Below are positions 37,628-47,700 of a DNA stretch of 64,000 nt, piece by piece (the stretch's first letter is position 1; each line of letters begins with the position of its first letter). A program made the translations under genes and the position numbers. Source of the DNA: AP-15 sp963818695 (GTDB lineage: Bacteria; Pseudomonadota; Alphaproteobacteria; ATCC43930; CGMCC-115725); NCBI GenBank assembly GCA_963818695.1, contig CAWFTG010000009.1, forward strand, positions 620,001-684,000, in the 5' to 3' direction. The notes beneath the pieces were generated by a model. That model was given only the letters and a program-made list of their open reading frames with translations. It searched no databases and was not told where the DNA came from.

Positions 37628-37921
37628 TTAGCGCGGCTTGGCCAGCCGCGTGGGAGGCGCGTCGCGGTAGATCTGCAGCCGCGTGACGCGCAAACCAGCG
37701 ACGCCGTGGGCCTCGATCGCACGCTCCCACGCGGCGAATTCCTCGGTCGACAGCATGTAATGGCGGCAGGCATCCTCGATGTTCATTTCGCCGTTGCGCA
37801 CGGCGTTGACAATCGCCGCCTTGCGCCGCGCAACCCAGCGCTTTGTGTTGGGGGGCGGCAAGTCGGGGGAATCGGCGGTGATGTGCGGCAAGACTTCGCC
37901 TCGGCGATAAGCGCATAACAT
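37628..37921 (-). CDS. sciP: SciP-type CtrA inhibitor (DUF1153 protein)
   Basis: A 97-residue protein with the DUF1153/SciP core: DLPPPNTKRWVARRKAAIVNAVRNGEMNIEDACRHY, then LSTEEFAAWERAIEAHGVAGLRVTRLQIYR. In Caulobacter SciP binds CtrA and blocks it from activating promoters late in the cell cycle. The family is alphaproteobacterial. The first ~20 residues are less typical and no clear ribosome-binding site is seen, so the start is uncertain. It stands alone between the SBP-TPR gene and a long gap. Confidence 0.8.
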   Translation of the reverse strand: MLCAYRRGEVLPHITADSPDLPPPNTKRWVARRKAAIVNAVRNGEMNIEDACRHYMLSTEEFAAWERAIEAHGVAGLRVTRLQIYRDAPPTRLAKPR

Positions 37922-38406
37922 CTGTTGATTGGTTCAATCGTCGCCGACACAAATGGTTTCACAAAAATCTCATGCCCCCTGGCGCAGCGTGGCTTCCTGC
38001 TGCCGGGGCGTCTATTCGACGACCCTGACCGCCATCTGGCGAGATCATCACCCGGCCCGTGGGTCCGCGCCCGAAAGGTGGACGGAAAGGAGCCTCACTT
38101 CCGCCCGAGGTTGCCGGCTTCGCGATCGGGGAGGCCCGTTCTCGCAATTCCTTATGCCTTGAGATAGAGACAGAGGAACGACCCTAACGCCACCTCCTGG
38201 CTGTTTTTCGCTGTTTTCCGCCCAACGCCCCTGACACCCCTTATTCGACAAATTCTTGGAGTCCTGGCAGCCTAAGCCGCGATTTTCTGGCTGTTAAACC
38301 CCGCTGTTTCTTCGCTGTTACCTCGCTGATGCCTGCACGCCGGCATCGCCTCACAACCTCTCTATTGTATATTTTAGCATTATATTGTGGTTTGGTCAAT
38401 AGCAAG
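37922..38406. other. Intergenic region with five CTGTT repeats
   Basis: A 485-base gap with no recognisable gene. CTGTT words (AACAG on the other strand) occur at 38201, 38211, 38291, 38304 and 38315, roughly every 10-13 bases in two groups. The end nearest the GMC gene is AT-rich (around 38361-38400), so it probably holds the SciP promoter on one side and the end of the GMC gene on the other. Confidence 0.5.
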
Positions 38407-40062
38407 CTACACGTTGACTGGCGCGAGCGGGAAACGGCCGCCGATCAGGTCGGCGGCTTTTTCGGCGATCATGATCACCGCGGCGTTGATATTGCCGCCG
38501 ATGAGGTCCGGCATCACCGAGGCATCGACAACTCGCAGCCTCTCGATACCCAGCACTTTGAGGTCGGGATCGACGACCGCCGCAGGGTCGGCCGATGGCG
38601 CCATTTTGCAGGTGCCGAGCGGGTGGTGAACGGTGATTGAGTTTGCCCCGATATGCGCGTCGATGGCGGCATCGGACCGGCAATCCGGGCCAGGCGAGGC
38701 TTCTCCCGTTGTAAACGAGGCGAGCGGCGGCTGGCTGCCGATCTCGCGCACAAGACGCACGCCGGCGCGCAGTGTCGCCCTATCCTTTTCGGTCGCGAGA
38801 AAATTCTGCCGAATTCGGACCGGCACGCGCGGGTCGGGCGAGGCGAGCTCGATCCGGCCGCGGCTCTCCGGGCGCAACAGCACGGCCCGGCAACCGAAAC
38901 TGTCGGCATAGGGGCGCACAAAGGGCGGGAAATAGGCATGCGCGGTCATCGGCGCGGCAGCGAACAGCAGTTGGAGGTCGGGAAGGGCCAGTTCTGGCGA
39001 GCTCTTCAGGAAGGCCATGACCCCACCGGGCCAATCCGCGGCGATGCCTTCGCCGCGCAAATAGGCTCTGCCGAGTTCCACCGCGATCCGGTCGGCGCGC
39101 ATTTTGCGGTGCAGCGGACCCGGCTCCTTGCGGCCATATGCCACCGTCACCGAGACATGGTCCTGCAGGTTCTGGCCGACGCCGGGCAGCCCAACTTTTA
39201 CCGGGATTCCGTGGGTCCGGAGGATTTGGGGATCGCCAATCCCGGCCAGCATCAGGAGCTGCGGCGAGTTGATTACTCCGCCGGCCAAGATGACCTCGCG
39301 CTCTGCCCGTCCTACGCGGGGCTCGTTCCCCTTCAGATACTCGACCCCGACGGCGCGATGGCCTTCGAACAGGATCTTCGTCGCCAGCGCGTGTGTCTCG
39401 ACTTCGAGATTTGGCCGAGCCATCGCCGACCGCAAATAGGCGACCGCGGCACTGCAGCGGCGCCCGTTGCGGATCGTCTGCTGCGAGCGGCCGAACCCCT
39501 CCTGCTGCGCGCCGTTGTAGTCCTCGGTCATCGGATGGCCGGCGTCTTCGGCGGCCGCGAGATAAGCGTCGACAAGCGGATCCTGGTAGCGCGTCGCGCG
39601 CGTCGTCAGCGGACCGTCGCCGCCGCGATAGGCGCTCGCTCCGCCTTCCCAGGATTCCTGCCGGCGGAAATAGGGCAGCACATGCGCATATGACCAGGCC
39701 GTCAGCCCCGCCGCCGCCCAGCGCTCAAAATCACCGCGGTGGCCACGAACATAGGCCATCGCGTTGATCGAGGACGACCCGCCGATGACCTTGCCACGGG
39801 CGCATTCGACACGGCGCCCATTCATCGTTGCCTCGGGCTCGGCGAAATACCCCCAGTCGTGTTTGCGTTGCTGCAACATGCGCGCCCAGGCAAGCGGGAT
39901 ATGGATCCACGGATCGCGGTCCCAGCCGCCCGCTTCCAACAGCAGCACGCGAGCGTCTTTATCCTCGCTCAGGCGATTGGCCAACGTGCAGCCGGCCGAA
40001 CCGGCGCCGACGATTACATACGCGTATGGCCCGTTCGTCTTTTGCCCTCGTCTGCTTATCAT
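38407..40062 (-). CDS. GMC-family FAD-dependent oxidoreductase (choline dehydrogenase-like)
   Basis: A 551-residue flavoprotein. The N-terminal ADP-binding motif is VIVGAGSAGCTLANRLSED, followed by the GMC signatures GKVIGGSSSINAMAYVRG and GGVINSPQLLMLAGIG. The catalytic His lies in HHPLGTCKM and the second active-site residue in GGNINAAVIMIAEKAADLI. GMC enzymes oxidise alcohols such as choline. The exact substrate is unknown. It is monocistronic on the minus strand. Confidence 0.9.
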   Translation of the reverse strand: MISRRGQKTNGPYAYVIVGAGSAGCTLANRLSEDKDARVLLLEAGGWDRDPWIHIPLAWARMLQQRKHDWGYFAEPEATMNGRRVECARGKVIGGSSSINAMAYVRGHRGDFERWAAAGLTAWSYAHVLPYFRRQESWEGGASAYRGGDGPLTTRATRYQDPLVDAYLAAAEDAGHPMTEDYNGAQQEGFGRSQQTIRNGRRCSAAVAYLRSAMARPNLEVETHALATKILFEGHRAVGVEYLKGNEPRVGRAEREVILAGGVINSPQLLMLAGIGDPQILRTHGIPVKVGLPGVGQNLQDHVSVTVAYGRKEPGPLHRKMRADRIAVELGRAYLRGEGIAADWPGGVMAFLKSSPELALPDLQLLFAAAPMTAHAYFPPFVRPYADSFGCRAVLLRPESRGRIELASPDPRVPVRIRQNFLATEKDRATLRAGVRLVREIGSQPPLASFTTGEASPGPDCRSDAAIDAHIGANSITVHHPLGTCKMAPSADPAAVVDPDLKVLGIERLRVVDASVMPDLIGGNINAAVIMIAEKAADLIGGRFPLAPVNV

Positions 40063-40171
40063 TGACAGATGCCTGGCCTCTCGGACATGCTGGCGGCGCT
40101 AATTGTAGGGCGCATCGGCGCGAGGCCGAAAGGGCAATGCCCACCTACGCGACGTCAACCGTAATGCGCCC

Positions 40172-40820
40172 ATGCCCAACCTCAAGAATCTCAAGAAACA
40201 GGCCAAGCTCGTTTGCGCTGGCACCCCGACCGCTACTACCCGGTTGCGGCGCAGATCAGGGCCATCTTGCCGCGCTATCGGCACCTGAGCGACTCGGAAA
40301 TCCCTCGCAGCCCGGTTCAGGCTGAGCGATGCGCAAGAATTGGTTGCAAAACAGCAGGGATTCGCGAGCTGGGCAGGCGCTCAAAACTGGGGCCGAGTCC
40401 ATGTCAGAGCAAGCAGAGAAGGCACAGCCCAAACCGGTCATCAGCACGACCGCAGCCCAATTGTTCGTCTCCGACATCAAAGCATCATGCGATTTTTTTA
40501 CGCAAAAACTCGGCTTCTCCATCGTCTTTGTTTACGGGGAACCGCCGTTCTACGCGCAGGTCAAAAGAGATAGAGGACTGCTCAACCTCAAGTGCGTCGA
40601 CTACCCCGTCATCGACCCTCAGCTGAGAGACCGCGAAAGCTTGCTATCCGCCGATATGGCGCTGGAAACGCACGACGAAATCAAACAGCTCTTCCTTGAG
40701 TTTCAAACCGCCGGGGTCGGGTTTTTCCAGACGCTGAGGAAGGAGCCGTGGGGCGCCAGCACATTCATCGTCAAGGACCCCGACGGAAATCTGCTGCTCT
40801 TCGCCGGCCCAGTCAATTGA
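40172..40820 (+). pseudogene. VOC-family (glyoxalase-like) protein with a broken N-terminal domain
   Basis: The C-terminal VOC domain is intact from the ATG at 40401 (AAQLFVSDIKASCDFFTQKLGFS ... TFIVKDPDGNLLLFAGP), enough for a 139-residue protein on its own. Upstream, three successive frames read MPNLKNLKKQAKLV, RWHPDRYYPVAAQIRAILPRYRHLSDSEI, RLSDAQELVAKQQGFASW and ALKTGAES. Together these form a helical segment of a kind found ahead of some VOC domains. At least three indels (near 40213, 40312 and 40375) separate the parts. Either the gene is decaying or only the VOC part is made. Confidence 0.6.
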
Positions 40821-40979
40821 GGCATTTGAGCTTCAGAATCCGCGCCTTAGTTCGCGAGGCAACGCGCCGCCAACCGGGTAACCGGATCGCAACATGCGGG
40901 AGCTATCACCAGCGGCAAGCGTTACCACATATCGGAAAGCGCTGCCTCGTCGAGGCGCGATTGAACCATTGGGTGTGCA

Positions 40980-42113
40980 ATGCCACCGTCTGAAACCAGC
41001 GAAGAGCTTCCTGCGATTACCGAGACGCGAAGGGCGCCGACGCTGCCTGCGGTCGCCCGATTCGAGATCCGCTACAGCCGTTTTCTCGACCCAAAAGGCA
41101 ATGCGATGCGCCCATTGCCGGATTTTGCGAAAAGTCGCGACGAACTGGTCGCGCTGTACCGCGCGATGGTGCTGGCGCGGCGCTTCGATGCGAAGGCGGT
41201 GGCACTGCAGCGCACCGGCCGGCTTGGAACCTTTGCATCGGCATTGGGGCAGGAAGCCGTCCCCGTTGGCGTCGCCAGCGCAATGCGAGCCGAGGATGTG
41301 TTGCTGCCGAGCTTTCGCGAACATGGCGCGCAATTGTGGCGCGGCGTCAGCCCGACAGAGCTGCTGCTGTTCTGGGGCGGCGACGAGCGCGGCAGCGATT
41401 TTGCCGAGGCCCGCGAAGACTTCCCAGTCTGTGTGCCGGTCGGGACGCATGCGCCACACGCCGTCGGCGTCGCGCTCGCCTTCAAATTGCGGCGCGAGAA
41501 GCGGGTGGCGGTGTGCGTGTTCGGCGACGGCGCCACATCGAAGGGCGATGTCGCCGAGGCGCTCAACGCCGCCGGCGTCTGGCAATTGCCGGTCGTGTTC
41601 GTCATCAACAACAACCGCTGGGCGATTTCGCTGCCATTGGCCCACCAAACCGCGGCCGAGACCCTGGCGCAGAAGGCGATCGCCGCCGGCATCGAGGGCG
41701 AGCAGGTCGACGGCAACGACGTTATCGCGGTTCGCGAAGCGATGACCCGGGCGCTCGCCAAGGCGCGCGCCGGCGGCGGCCCGCACCTGATCGAGGCGGT
41801 GACCTACCGGCTCGGCGACCATACGACGGCCGACGACGCCAGCCGCTACCGCACCGGCTCCGAAGTCAGCGCGCGCTGGGCGGAAGAGCCGATCGCCCGG
41901 TTGCGCAACTACCTCGTCGCGAACGGCATGTGGGGCAAGGCGGATGAGGAGCGGCTTCTCGCCGAGATCACCCTGACGATCGAGCGCGCTGCCGAGACAT
42001 ATCTCGCGACCTTGCCGCAGGGGGTCGAAACGATTTTCGATTTCACCTACCAGGCGGTGCCGAAAGACCTTGCCGAGCAACGCCAAGCGGCCCTCGAACT
42101 GGCCGGAAAGTGA
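40980..42113 (+). CDS. 2-oxoacid (pyruvate-type) dehydrogenase E1 component, alpha subunit
   Basis: A 377-residue thiamine-diphosphate enzyme subunit. The TPP motif GDG at residues 182-184 runs to NNN at 210-212, the normal spacing, with AVGVALAFKLRREKRVAVCV before it. The phosphorylation-loop region is TYRLGDHTTADDASRYRT. It starts a block E1alpha, E1beta, E2 with no E3 gene nearby. It decarboxylates pyruvate or a branched-chain 2-oxoacid and passes the acyl group to the lipoyl arm of E2. The sequence does not settle which acid. Confidence 0.9.
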   Translation: MPPSETSEELPAITETRRAPTLPAVARFEIRYSRFLDPKGNAMRPLPDFAKSRDELVALYRAMVLARRFDAKAVALQRTGRLGTFASALGQEAVPVGVASAMRAEDVLLPSFREHGAQLWRGVSPTELLLFWGGDERGSDFAEAREDFPVCVPVGTHAPHAVGVALAFKLRREKRVAVCVFGDGATSKGDVAEALNAAGVWQLPVVFVINNNRWAISLPLAHQTAAETLAQKAIAAGIEGEQVDGNDVIAVREAMTRALAKARAGGGPHLIEAVTYRLGDHTTADDASRYRTGSEVSARWAEEPIARLRNYLVANGMWGKADEERLLAEITLTIERAAETYLATLPQGVETIFDFTYQAVPKDLAEQRQAALELAGK

Positions 42114-42120
42114 GGCCGCA

Positions 42121-43101
42121 ATGCCGGAGATCACGCTCGTCCAGGCGGTCAATCTGGCGCTCGCTCGAGCGATGGCCGATGACCCCTCGGTCCTCATCGT
42201 CGGCGAGGATGTCGGCGCCGAAGGTGGCGTCTTCCGCGCGACCGAGGGGCTGCTCGACCGCTTCGGGGTCGACCGGGTGCTCGACACGCCGCTTGCCGAA
42301 GGCCTCATTGCCGGGATGTCGGTCGGGCTCGCCGCGCAGGGGTTCCGCCCGGTGTCGGAGATCCAATTCACTGGCTTCATCTACCCGACAATCGACCAGC
42401 TGGTGAACCACGCCTCGCGGCTGCGCACCCGCACGCGCGGGCGGCTGACCTGCCCGATGGTCGTGCGCTCGCCTTATGGCGCCGGCATCCGCGCCGTCGA
42501 GCACCATTCTGAAAGCCCGGAGGCGATGTTCGTCCACGTCCCGGGCCTCAGGGTGGTGATCCCGTCCTCGCCGGCTCGCGCCTATGGATTGCTGTTGGCC
42601 GCGATCCGCGACCCCGACCCGGTGGTCTTTCTCGAACCGACCCGGCTTTACCGTGCCGCGCGCGAGGAGGTCGAGGACGACGGCGCGGCATTGCCGCTCG
42701 ACCAATGCTTCGTGTTGCGCGAAGGCACCGACATCACCTTCGTGACCTGGGGCGCGATGACGAAGGAGACGCTCGCCGCCGCCGATCGGCTGGAAGCCGA
42801 CGGGGTCAGCGCCGAGGTCGTCGACGTCGCTACGCTGAAGCCGCTCGATAGCGACGGGCTGCTCGCCTCGGTCGCCAAGACCGGACGCTGCGTCATCGTG
42901 CACGAGGCACCGCTGACCGGCGGGGTCGGTGCCGAGATTGCTGCGCGCATCGCCGAGCGCGGCCTCGTTTCGCTGCTCGCCCCGATCGAGCGCGTCACCG
43001 GCTGGGACACGGTGATGCCGTTGCCGCGCCTCGAGCAGCAGTACCTGCCGAGCGAAGCCCGGATCCTCGCCGCCGCTCGCCGTGTGCTGGCGTATCAATG
43101 A
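42121..43101 (+). CDS. 2-oxoacid dehydrogenase E1 component, beta subunit
   Basis: A 326-residue transketolase-like partner of E1alpha. Typical motifs: VLIVGEDVGAEGGVFRATEGL, DTPLAEGLIAGMSVGLAAQGFRPVSEIQF, AVEHHSESPEAMFVHVPGL and the C-terminal ATLKPLDSDGLLASVAKTGRCVIVHEAP. It starts seven bases after the E1alpha stop with AGTGAGG just upstream. The alpha2beta2 E1 form is shared by branched-chain and acetoin/pyruvate complexes. Confidence 0.92.
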   Translation: MPEITLVQAVNLALARAMADDPSVLIVGEDVGAEGGVFRATEGLLDRFGVDRVLDTPLAEGLIAGMSVGLAAQGFRPVSEIQFTGFIYPTIDQLVNHASRLRTRTRGRLTCPMVVRSPYGAGIRAVEHHSESPEAMFVHVPGLRVVIPSSPARAYGLLLAAIRDPDPVVFLEPTRLYRAAREEVEDDGAALPLDQCFVLREGTDITFVTWGAMTKETLAAADRLEADGVSAEVVDVATLKPLDSDGLLASVAKTGRCVIVHEAPLTGGVGAEIAARIAERGLVSLLAPIERVTGWDTVMPLPRLEQQYLPSEARILAAARRVLAYQ

Positions 43102-43120
43102 TTAGCCAACAACCTACTCT

Positions 43121-43200
43121 CGTCATTCCCGTGAAAGCGGGAACCCAGGGTTCACCGCTTCCTCGCTTGCTCCTGGGCCGCCGCTTTCACGGGGGCGACG
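43121..43200. repeat. Dimeric palindromic repeat between E1beta and E2
   Basis: CGTCATTCCCGTGAAAGCGGGAACCCA at the left is mirrored by TGGGCC...CTTTCACGGGGGCGACG at 43174-43200 in inverted orientation. It belongs to the same family as 33108-33185 and separates the E2 gene from E1beta by 118 bases, so it may lower or stabilise E2 expression relative to E1. Confidence 0.6.
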
Positions 43201-43219
43201 GACCTTTCGGATCCGCTCG

Positions 43220-44308
43220 ATGAGCACCTTCGTGTTGCCGGATCTGGGGGAGGGGCTGCAGGAGGCCGAGCTCGTCGCCTGGCATGTCGGCGAGGGCGAC
43301 CATGTCGTCGCCGACCAGCCGCTCGTTTCGGTCGAGACCGAGAAGGCGGTCGTCGAGGTGCCCTCGCCGCAAGACGGCAAGATCATGCGACTGTGCGTCG
43401 AGCCGGGAGAGAGGGTGAAGGTCGGCGGGGCATTGGTCGAGTTCGAGGAGGGTCCGCGGACCGACAGCGGCACGATCGTCGGCGAGCTTTCCACGGCCTC
43501 GCCGCTGGTCCCTCCATCGGCGCCGCAAGCGCCGGCAGTCAGGGCGGCGCCGGCCGTTCGCGCCCTCGCGCAGCGGCTCGGGGTCGATCTGGCCGAAATT
43601 GCGGCGAGCGGACCCGGCGGCGCGGTGACGAGCGCCGATGTCGAGCGCGCGGCACGCGCTCAGACCGCCGCCGGCCCGGTCGAGCCGCTCGCCGGGGTGC
43701 GCCGCGCAATGGCCGTTAACATGGCCCGCTCGCATGCCGAAATCGTGCCGGCCACGGTATCCGACGAGACCGATATCGCGGCCTGGGAGCCGCAATCCGA
43801 CATCACGATCCGGCTGATCCGCGCGATCGCGGCCGGTTGCGCCGCATCACCTGGCCTCAACGCCTGGTACGACGGCCGCACGATGGAGCGGCGCCTGGTG
43901 AAGCAGATCGATCTCGGGCTCGCGGTCGATACCGAGGACGGGCTCTTCGTCCCGGTGCTGCGCAACATCGGCGGACGCGACGCTGCCGATCTGCGCCGTG
44001 GGATCGAGGCGATGAAGAAGGATGTCCGCACCCGCACCGTCCCGGTCGCCGAATTGCGCGGTCAGACGATCACCTTGTCGAATTTCGGCATGTTCGCCGG
44101 GCGTTTCGCGGCGCTGGTGATCGTCCCGCCGCAGGTCGCAATCCTCGGCGCCGGCCGCATCACGGAGCGGCCGGTCGTGGCTGATGGAAAACTCGCCGCG
44201 CACCGTATCCTGCCATTGTCGCTGACCTTCGACCACCGCGCCGTCACCGGCGGCGAAGCGGCCCGGTTCCTCAAAGCCGCGATCGAGGACCTCGAGAAGC
44301 CCGAGTAA
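43220..44308 (+). CDS. Dihydrolipoamide acyltransferase (E2)
   Basis: A 362-residue E2 with one lipoyl domain (lipoyl lysine in ETEKAVVEV near residue 43), a peripheral-subunit-binding domain (AVRALAQRLGVDLAEIAASGPGGAVTSADV) and the catalytic domain. The active-site His is in LTFDHRAVTGG. In most E2s the motif is DHRxxDG, so the usual Asp is Thr here, a variant seen in a subset of the family. It overlaps the downstream YccF gene (TAATG) and completes the E1alpha-E1beta-E2 set. Confidence 0.9.
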   Translation: MSTFVLPDLGEGLQEAELVAWHVGEGDHVVADQPLVSVETEKAVVEVPSPQDGKIMRLCVEPGERVKVGGALVEFEEGPRTDSGTIVGELSTASPLVPPSAPQAPAVRAAPAVRALAQRLGVDLAEIAASGPGGAVTSADVERAARAQTAAGPVEPLAGVRRAMAVNMARSHAEIVPATVSDETDIAAWEPQSDITIRLIRAIAAGCAASPGLNAWYDGRTMERRLVKQIDLGLAVDTEDGLFVPVLRNIGGRDAADLRRGIEAMKKDVRTRTVPVAELRGQTITLSNFGMFAGRFAALVIVPPQVAILGAGRITERPVVADGKLAAHRILPLSLTFDHRAVTGGEAARFLKAAIEDLEKPE

Positions 44309-44733
44309 TGTCTTTCGTCCGGCTGCTGCTCAATATTCTCTGGATCATCACCGGCGGCTTGTGGATGGCAGCCCTATGGCTGCTCGCCGCCATAATCATG
44401 GTGATCACGATTGTCGGCATCCCGTGGGCGCGGGCGGCCTTCAATATCGCGGCCTATACATTGCTGCCGTTCGGCCAGACGGCAGTCAACCGCGCCGACT
44501 ACACCGGACACGAGGATGTCGGGACCGGTCCTCTTGGCACGATCGGCAATCTGATCTGGCTCGTTTTGGCCGGATGGTGGCTCGCCCTCGCCCACTTGAC
44601 CCTCGCGCTCGCTCTGGCGGTCACGATCATCGGCCTGCCCTTCGCCTGGGCGCATCTGAAGCTTGCCGGCATCGCGCTGTGGCCGATCGGCAAAATGATC
44701 GTCTCGATAGAGGACCGCCAAACCGCCCGCTGA
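44308..44733 (+). CDS. YccF-like inner-membrane protein
   Basis: A 141-residue protein of the YccF family, with two similar halves, each a membrane pair ending in a conserved loop (ITIVGIPWARAAFNIAAYTLLPFGQ and VTIIGLPFAWAHLKLAGIALWPIGK). The function is unknown. The start codon overlaps the E2 stop as TAATG, so it is co-translated with the dehydrogenase operon. Confidence 0.85.
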   Translation: MSFVRLLLNILWIITGGLWMAALWLLAAIIMVITIVGIPWARAAFNIAAYTLLPFGQTAVNRADYTGHEDVGTGPLGTIGNLIWLVLAGWWLALAHLTLALALAVTIIGLPFAWAHLKLAGIALWPIGKMIVSIEDRQTAR

Positions 44734-44766
44734 ACGGAATTGCGCCCCGGCGCGCGGCGGCCGGCC

Positions 44767-47700
44767 TCACACGGAGAAGTATTTCGCTTGCGGGTGGTGG
44801 AGGACGATGGCGGAGGTGGATTGCTCGGGGTCGAGCTGGTCTTCTTCGCTGAGGGTGATGCCGATCTCCTCGGCGCGCAGTAGCGCCAGCAATTGCTGCT
44901 GGTCGGCGAGGTTGGGGCAGGCGGGGTAGCCAAAGGAATAGCGGCTGCCGCGGTAGCCTTGGGCGAGCATCGCTTCGGGGTCGCGGGCTTCCTCGGCGGC
45001 AAAACCCAATTCGCCGCGGATGCGCTTGTGGACGTATTCGGCGAAGGCCTCGGCCATCTCGACCGAGAGCCCGTGCAGGTAGAGGTAATCCTGGTAGCGG
45101 TTTTCGGCGAACCATTCGCGCGCCGCGTCGGAGGCGCGGCGGCCCATCGTCACGACCTGCAGGCCGATCACGTCGCGCGCGTTCTCGGCGACGTCGCGGA
45201 AGAAATCGGCGATGCAGAGGCCGCCCTCCTTGTTCTGGCGCGGGAACGAGAAGCGGGTCAGCTCGCGCTCGCCGTCGGTGTCGAAGAGGATCACGTCATT
45301 GCCCTCGGCGGCGCAGGGCCAATAGCCGTAGGCGGCCTGCGGCACCAGAATGTCCTCGCGGATCGCGATGTCGAGGATGCGGCGCAGGACCGGGCGCAAT
45401 TCGTCCTTGGCCCATTCGCGGTATTCGGCGAGGCTGCGGCCGTCCTTCCGGTAGCCCCACTGGAATTGGTAGAGCATGCGCTCGTTGAGATAAGGCACGA
45501 CCGCCTTGGCCGGCACGCGCGCGATCGTCCGCGGCCCCCAGAAGGGCGGCTCCGGGACCGGCACGTTGCGGGTCAATTCGGCGCGGCGCAGGCGGATTTC
45601 CTCGACATCGACCGGCCGCATCGGCTTGGGGTCGGCGGCGCGGCCCGAGCTTGCGGCTCTGGTTGACCGGGCGGCCCTCGTTCTTGCGCCTGACCTCGGC
45701 GAGATGCGCATCGAACCGGCCGGTGACGATCTTGTCCATCAGGTCGAGCCCGTCGAACGCGTCGCGGGCATAGGCGACGCGCCCCGCCTCATAGCATTTG
45801 ACGCAATCCTCCTCGACATAGCGCCGGGTCAGCGCGGCGCCGCCGAGCATGACCGGCACGCGAGAGGCCCTGCCGGCTCATCTCCTCGAGGTTCTCGCGC
45901 ATCACGACGGTCGATTTGACGAGCAGACCCGACATGCCGACGGCGTCCGCCTTGTGCGCGACGGCGGCTTCGAGGATCGAGGAGATCGGCTGCTTGATGC
46001 CGAGATTGACGACCCGGTAGCCGTTGTTGGTCAGGATGATGTCGACGAGGTTCTTGCCGATGTCGTGGACATCGCCGCGGACCGTCGCGAGCACCACCGT
46101 GCCCTTCTCCTGTCCCTCGACCCGCTCCATGAACGGTTCGAGGTAGCGGACCGCGGCCTTCATCGTCTCGGCCGACTGCAGCACGAAGGGGAGCTGCATC
46201 TTGCCGGCGCCGAACAGCTCGCCAACCGTCTTCATGCCGCCGAGCAGAATGTCGTTGATGATGTCGAGCGGCTTGTAGCTCTGCATCGCCAGGTCGAGAT
46301 CGGCTTCGAGTTCGAGCCGGTCGCCGTCGACGATGCGCTGCGCGAGGCGGTCCTCGAGCTTTTCCGGGCGGCCCTTCTTTTCGCTCTTCTCGGCGGCGCG
46401 GTTCTCGAACAGCGCGATATAGGCCTGCAGCGGGTCGTAGCCCTCGCGCCGGCGGTCGAAGATCAGATCCTCGGCGACCCGCACCTCCTCTTCCGGGATG
46501 TTGTGCAACGGCACGATGCGCGAGAAATGCACGATCGCGCCGGTGAGGCCGCGGCGCAGCGCATGGTCGAGAAAGACCGAGTTCAGCACATGCCGCGCCG
46601 GCGGGTTGAGGCCGAACGAGATGTTGGACAGGCCGAGGATGATCTGGCACTCGGGCATGTCGCGCGAGATCCGCTCGATCGCCGCCAAGGTCCACAGGCC
46701 GAGCTTGCGGTCGTCCGCGTTGCCGGTGCAGATCGTGAAAGTCAGCGGGTCGAACAGCAGATCGGAGGGCGGCAACCCGTGCTTGCCGCAGGCGAAGTCG
46801 TAGAGCCGCCGCGCCACCTGCTAATTTGTGCTCGACCTCCTTGGCCATGCCGGTCTCGTCGATGGTCAGCGCGATGACCGCCGTGCCGAAGCGCCGCGCC
46901 AACCCCAACCGCTTGTCGGCCGCTTCCTCGCCGTCCTCGAAATTGATCGAATTGATGATCGGCTTGCCGCCATAAAGCTTGAGCGCGGCTTCGAGCACCG
47001 GGTATTCGGTCGAGTCGATGACGAGCGGCGCATTGACCGCGCCGCGCATGCGGGTCACCGCCTCGGTCATGTCGGCGATCTCGTCGCGCCCGACAAAAGC
47101 GGTGCACAGATCGAGTGTGTGCGAGCCTTCCTTGACCTGCTCGCGCCCCATCTCGACGCAGCCGTCCCAGTCGCCCTGCTCCTGCAATCGGCGGAATTGG
47201 CGCGAGCCGTTGGCGTTGCAGCGCTCGCCGATCGACAGATACGCGTTCTCCTGCCGCAGGCTGACCTGGCCGTAGAGCGAGGCGACCGAAGGGGCCCACA
47301 CCGCATTGCGCCGCCGCGGCGCCGGCCGCCGGCGATCCCGCCCGATGCGCCGCAGCATCGCATCGAGCGCGGCGATGTGCGCCGCCTCGGTGCCGCAACA
47401 GCCACCGATCAGGCCGACCCCGTCTTCGAGCACGAAGCGCTCGAGCCATTGCGCCAGTTCCGCGGGCCCCAACGGGTAACGTGTGCGGCCGTCGACGAGC
47501 TCCGGCAACCCAGCATTGGGCTGTACCGAGATGTGGCCGGGCCAGTTCTCGCCGAGCCATTTGACGTGCTCGGCCATTTCGCGCGGCCCGGTCGCGCAAT
47601 TGAGCCCGATCACCGGCACGTCGAGTGCGTTGACGACCGTCGCCGCGGCGGCAATGTCGGCGCCCACGAGCAAAGTGCCGGTGGTCTCGACCGTCACACT

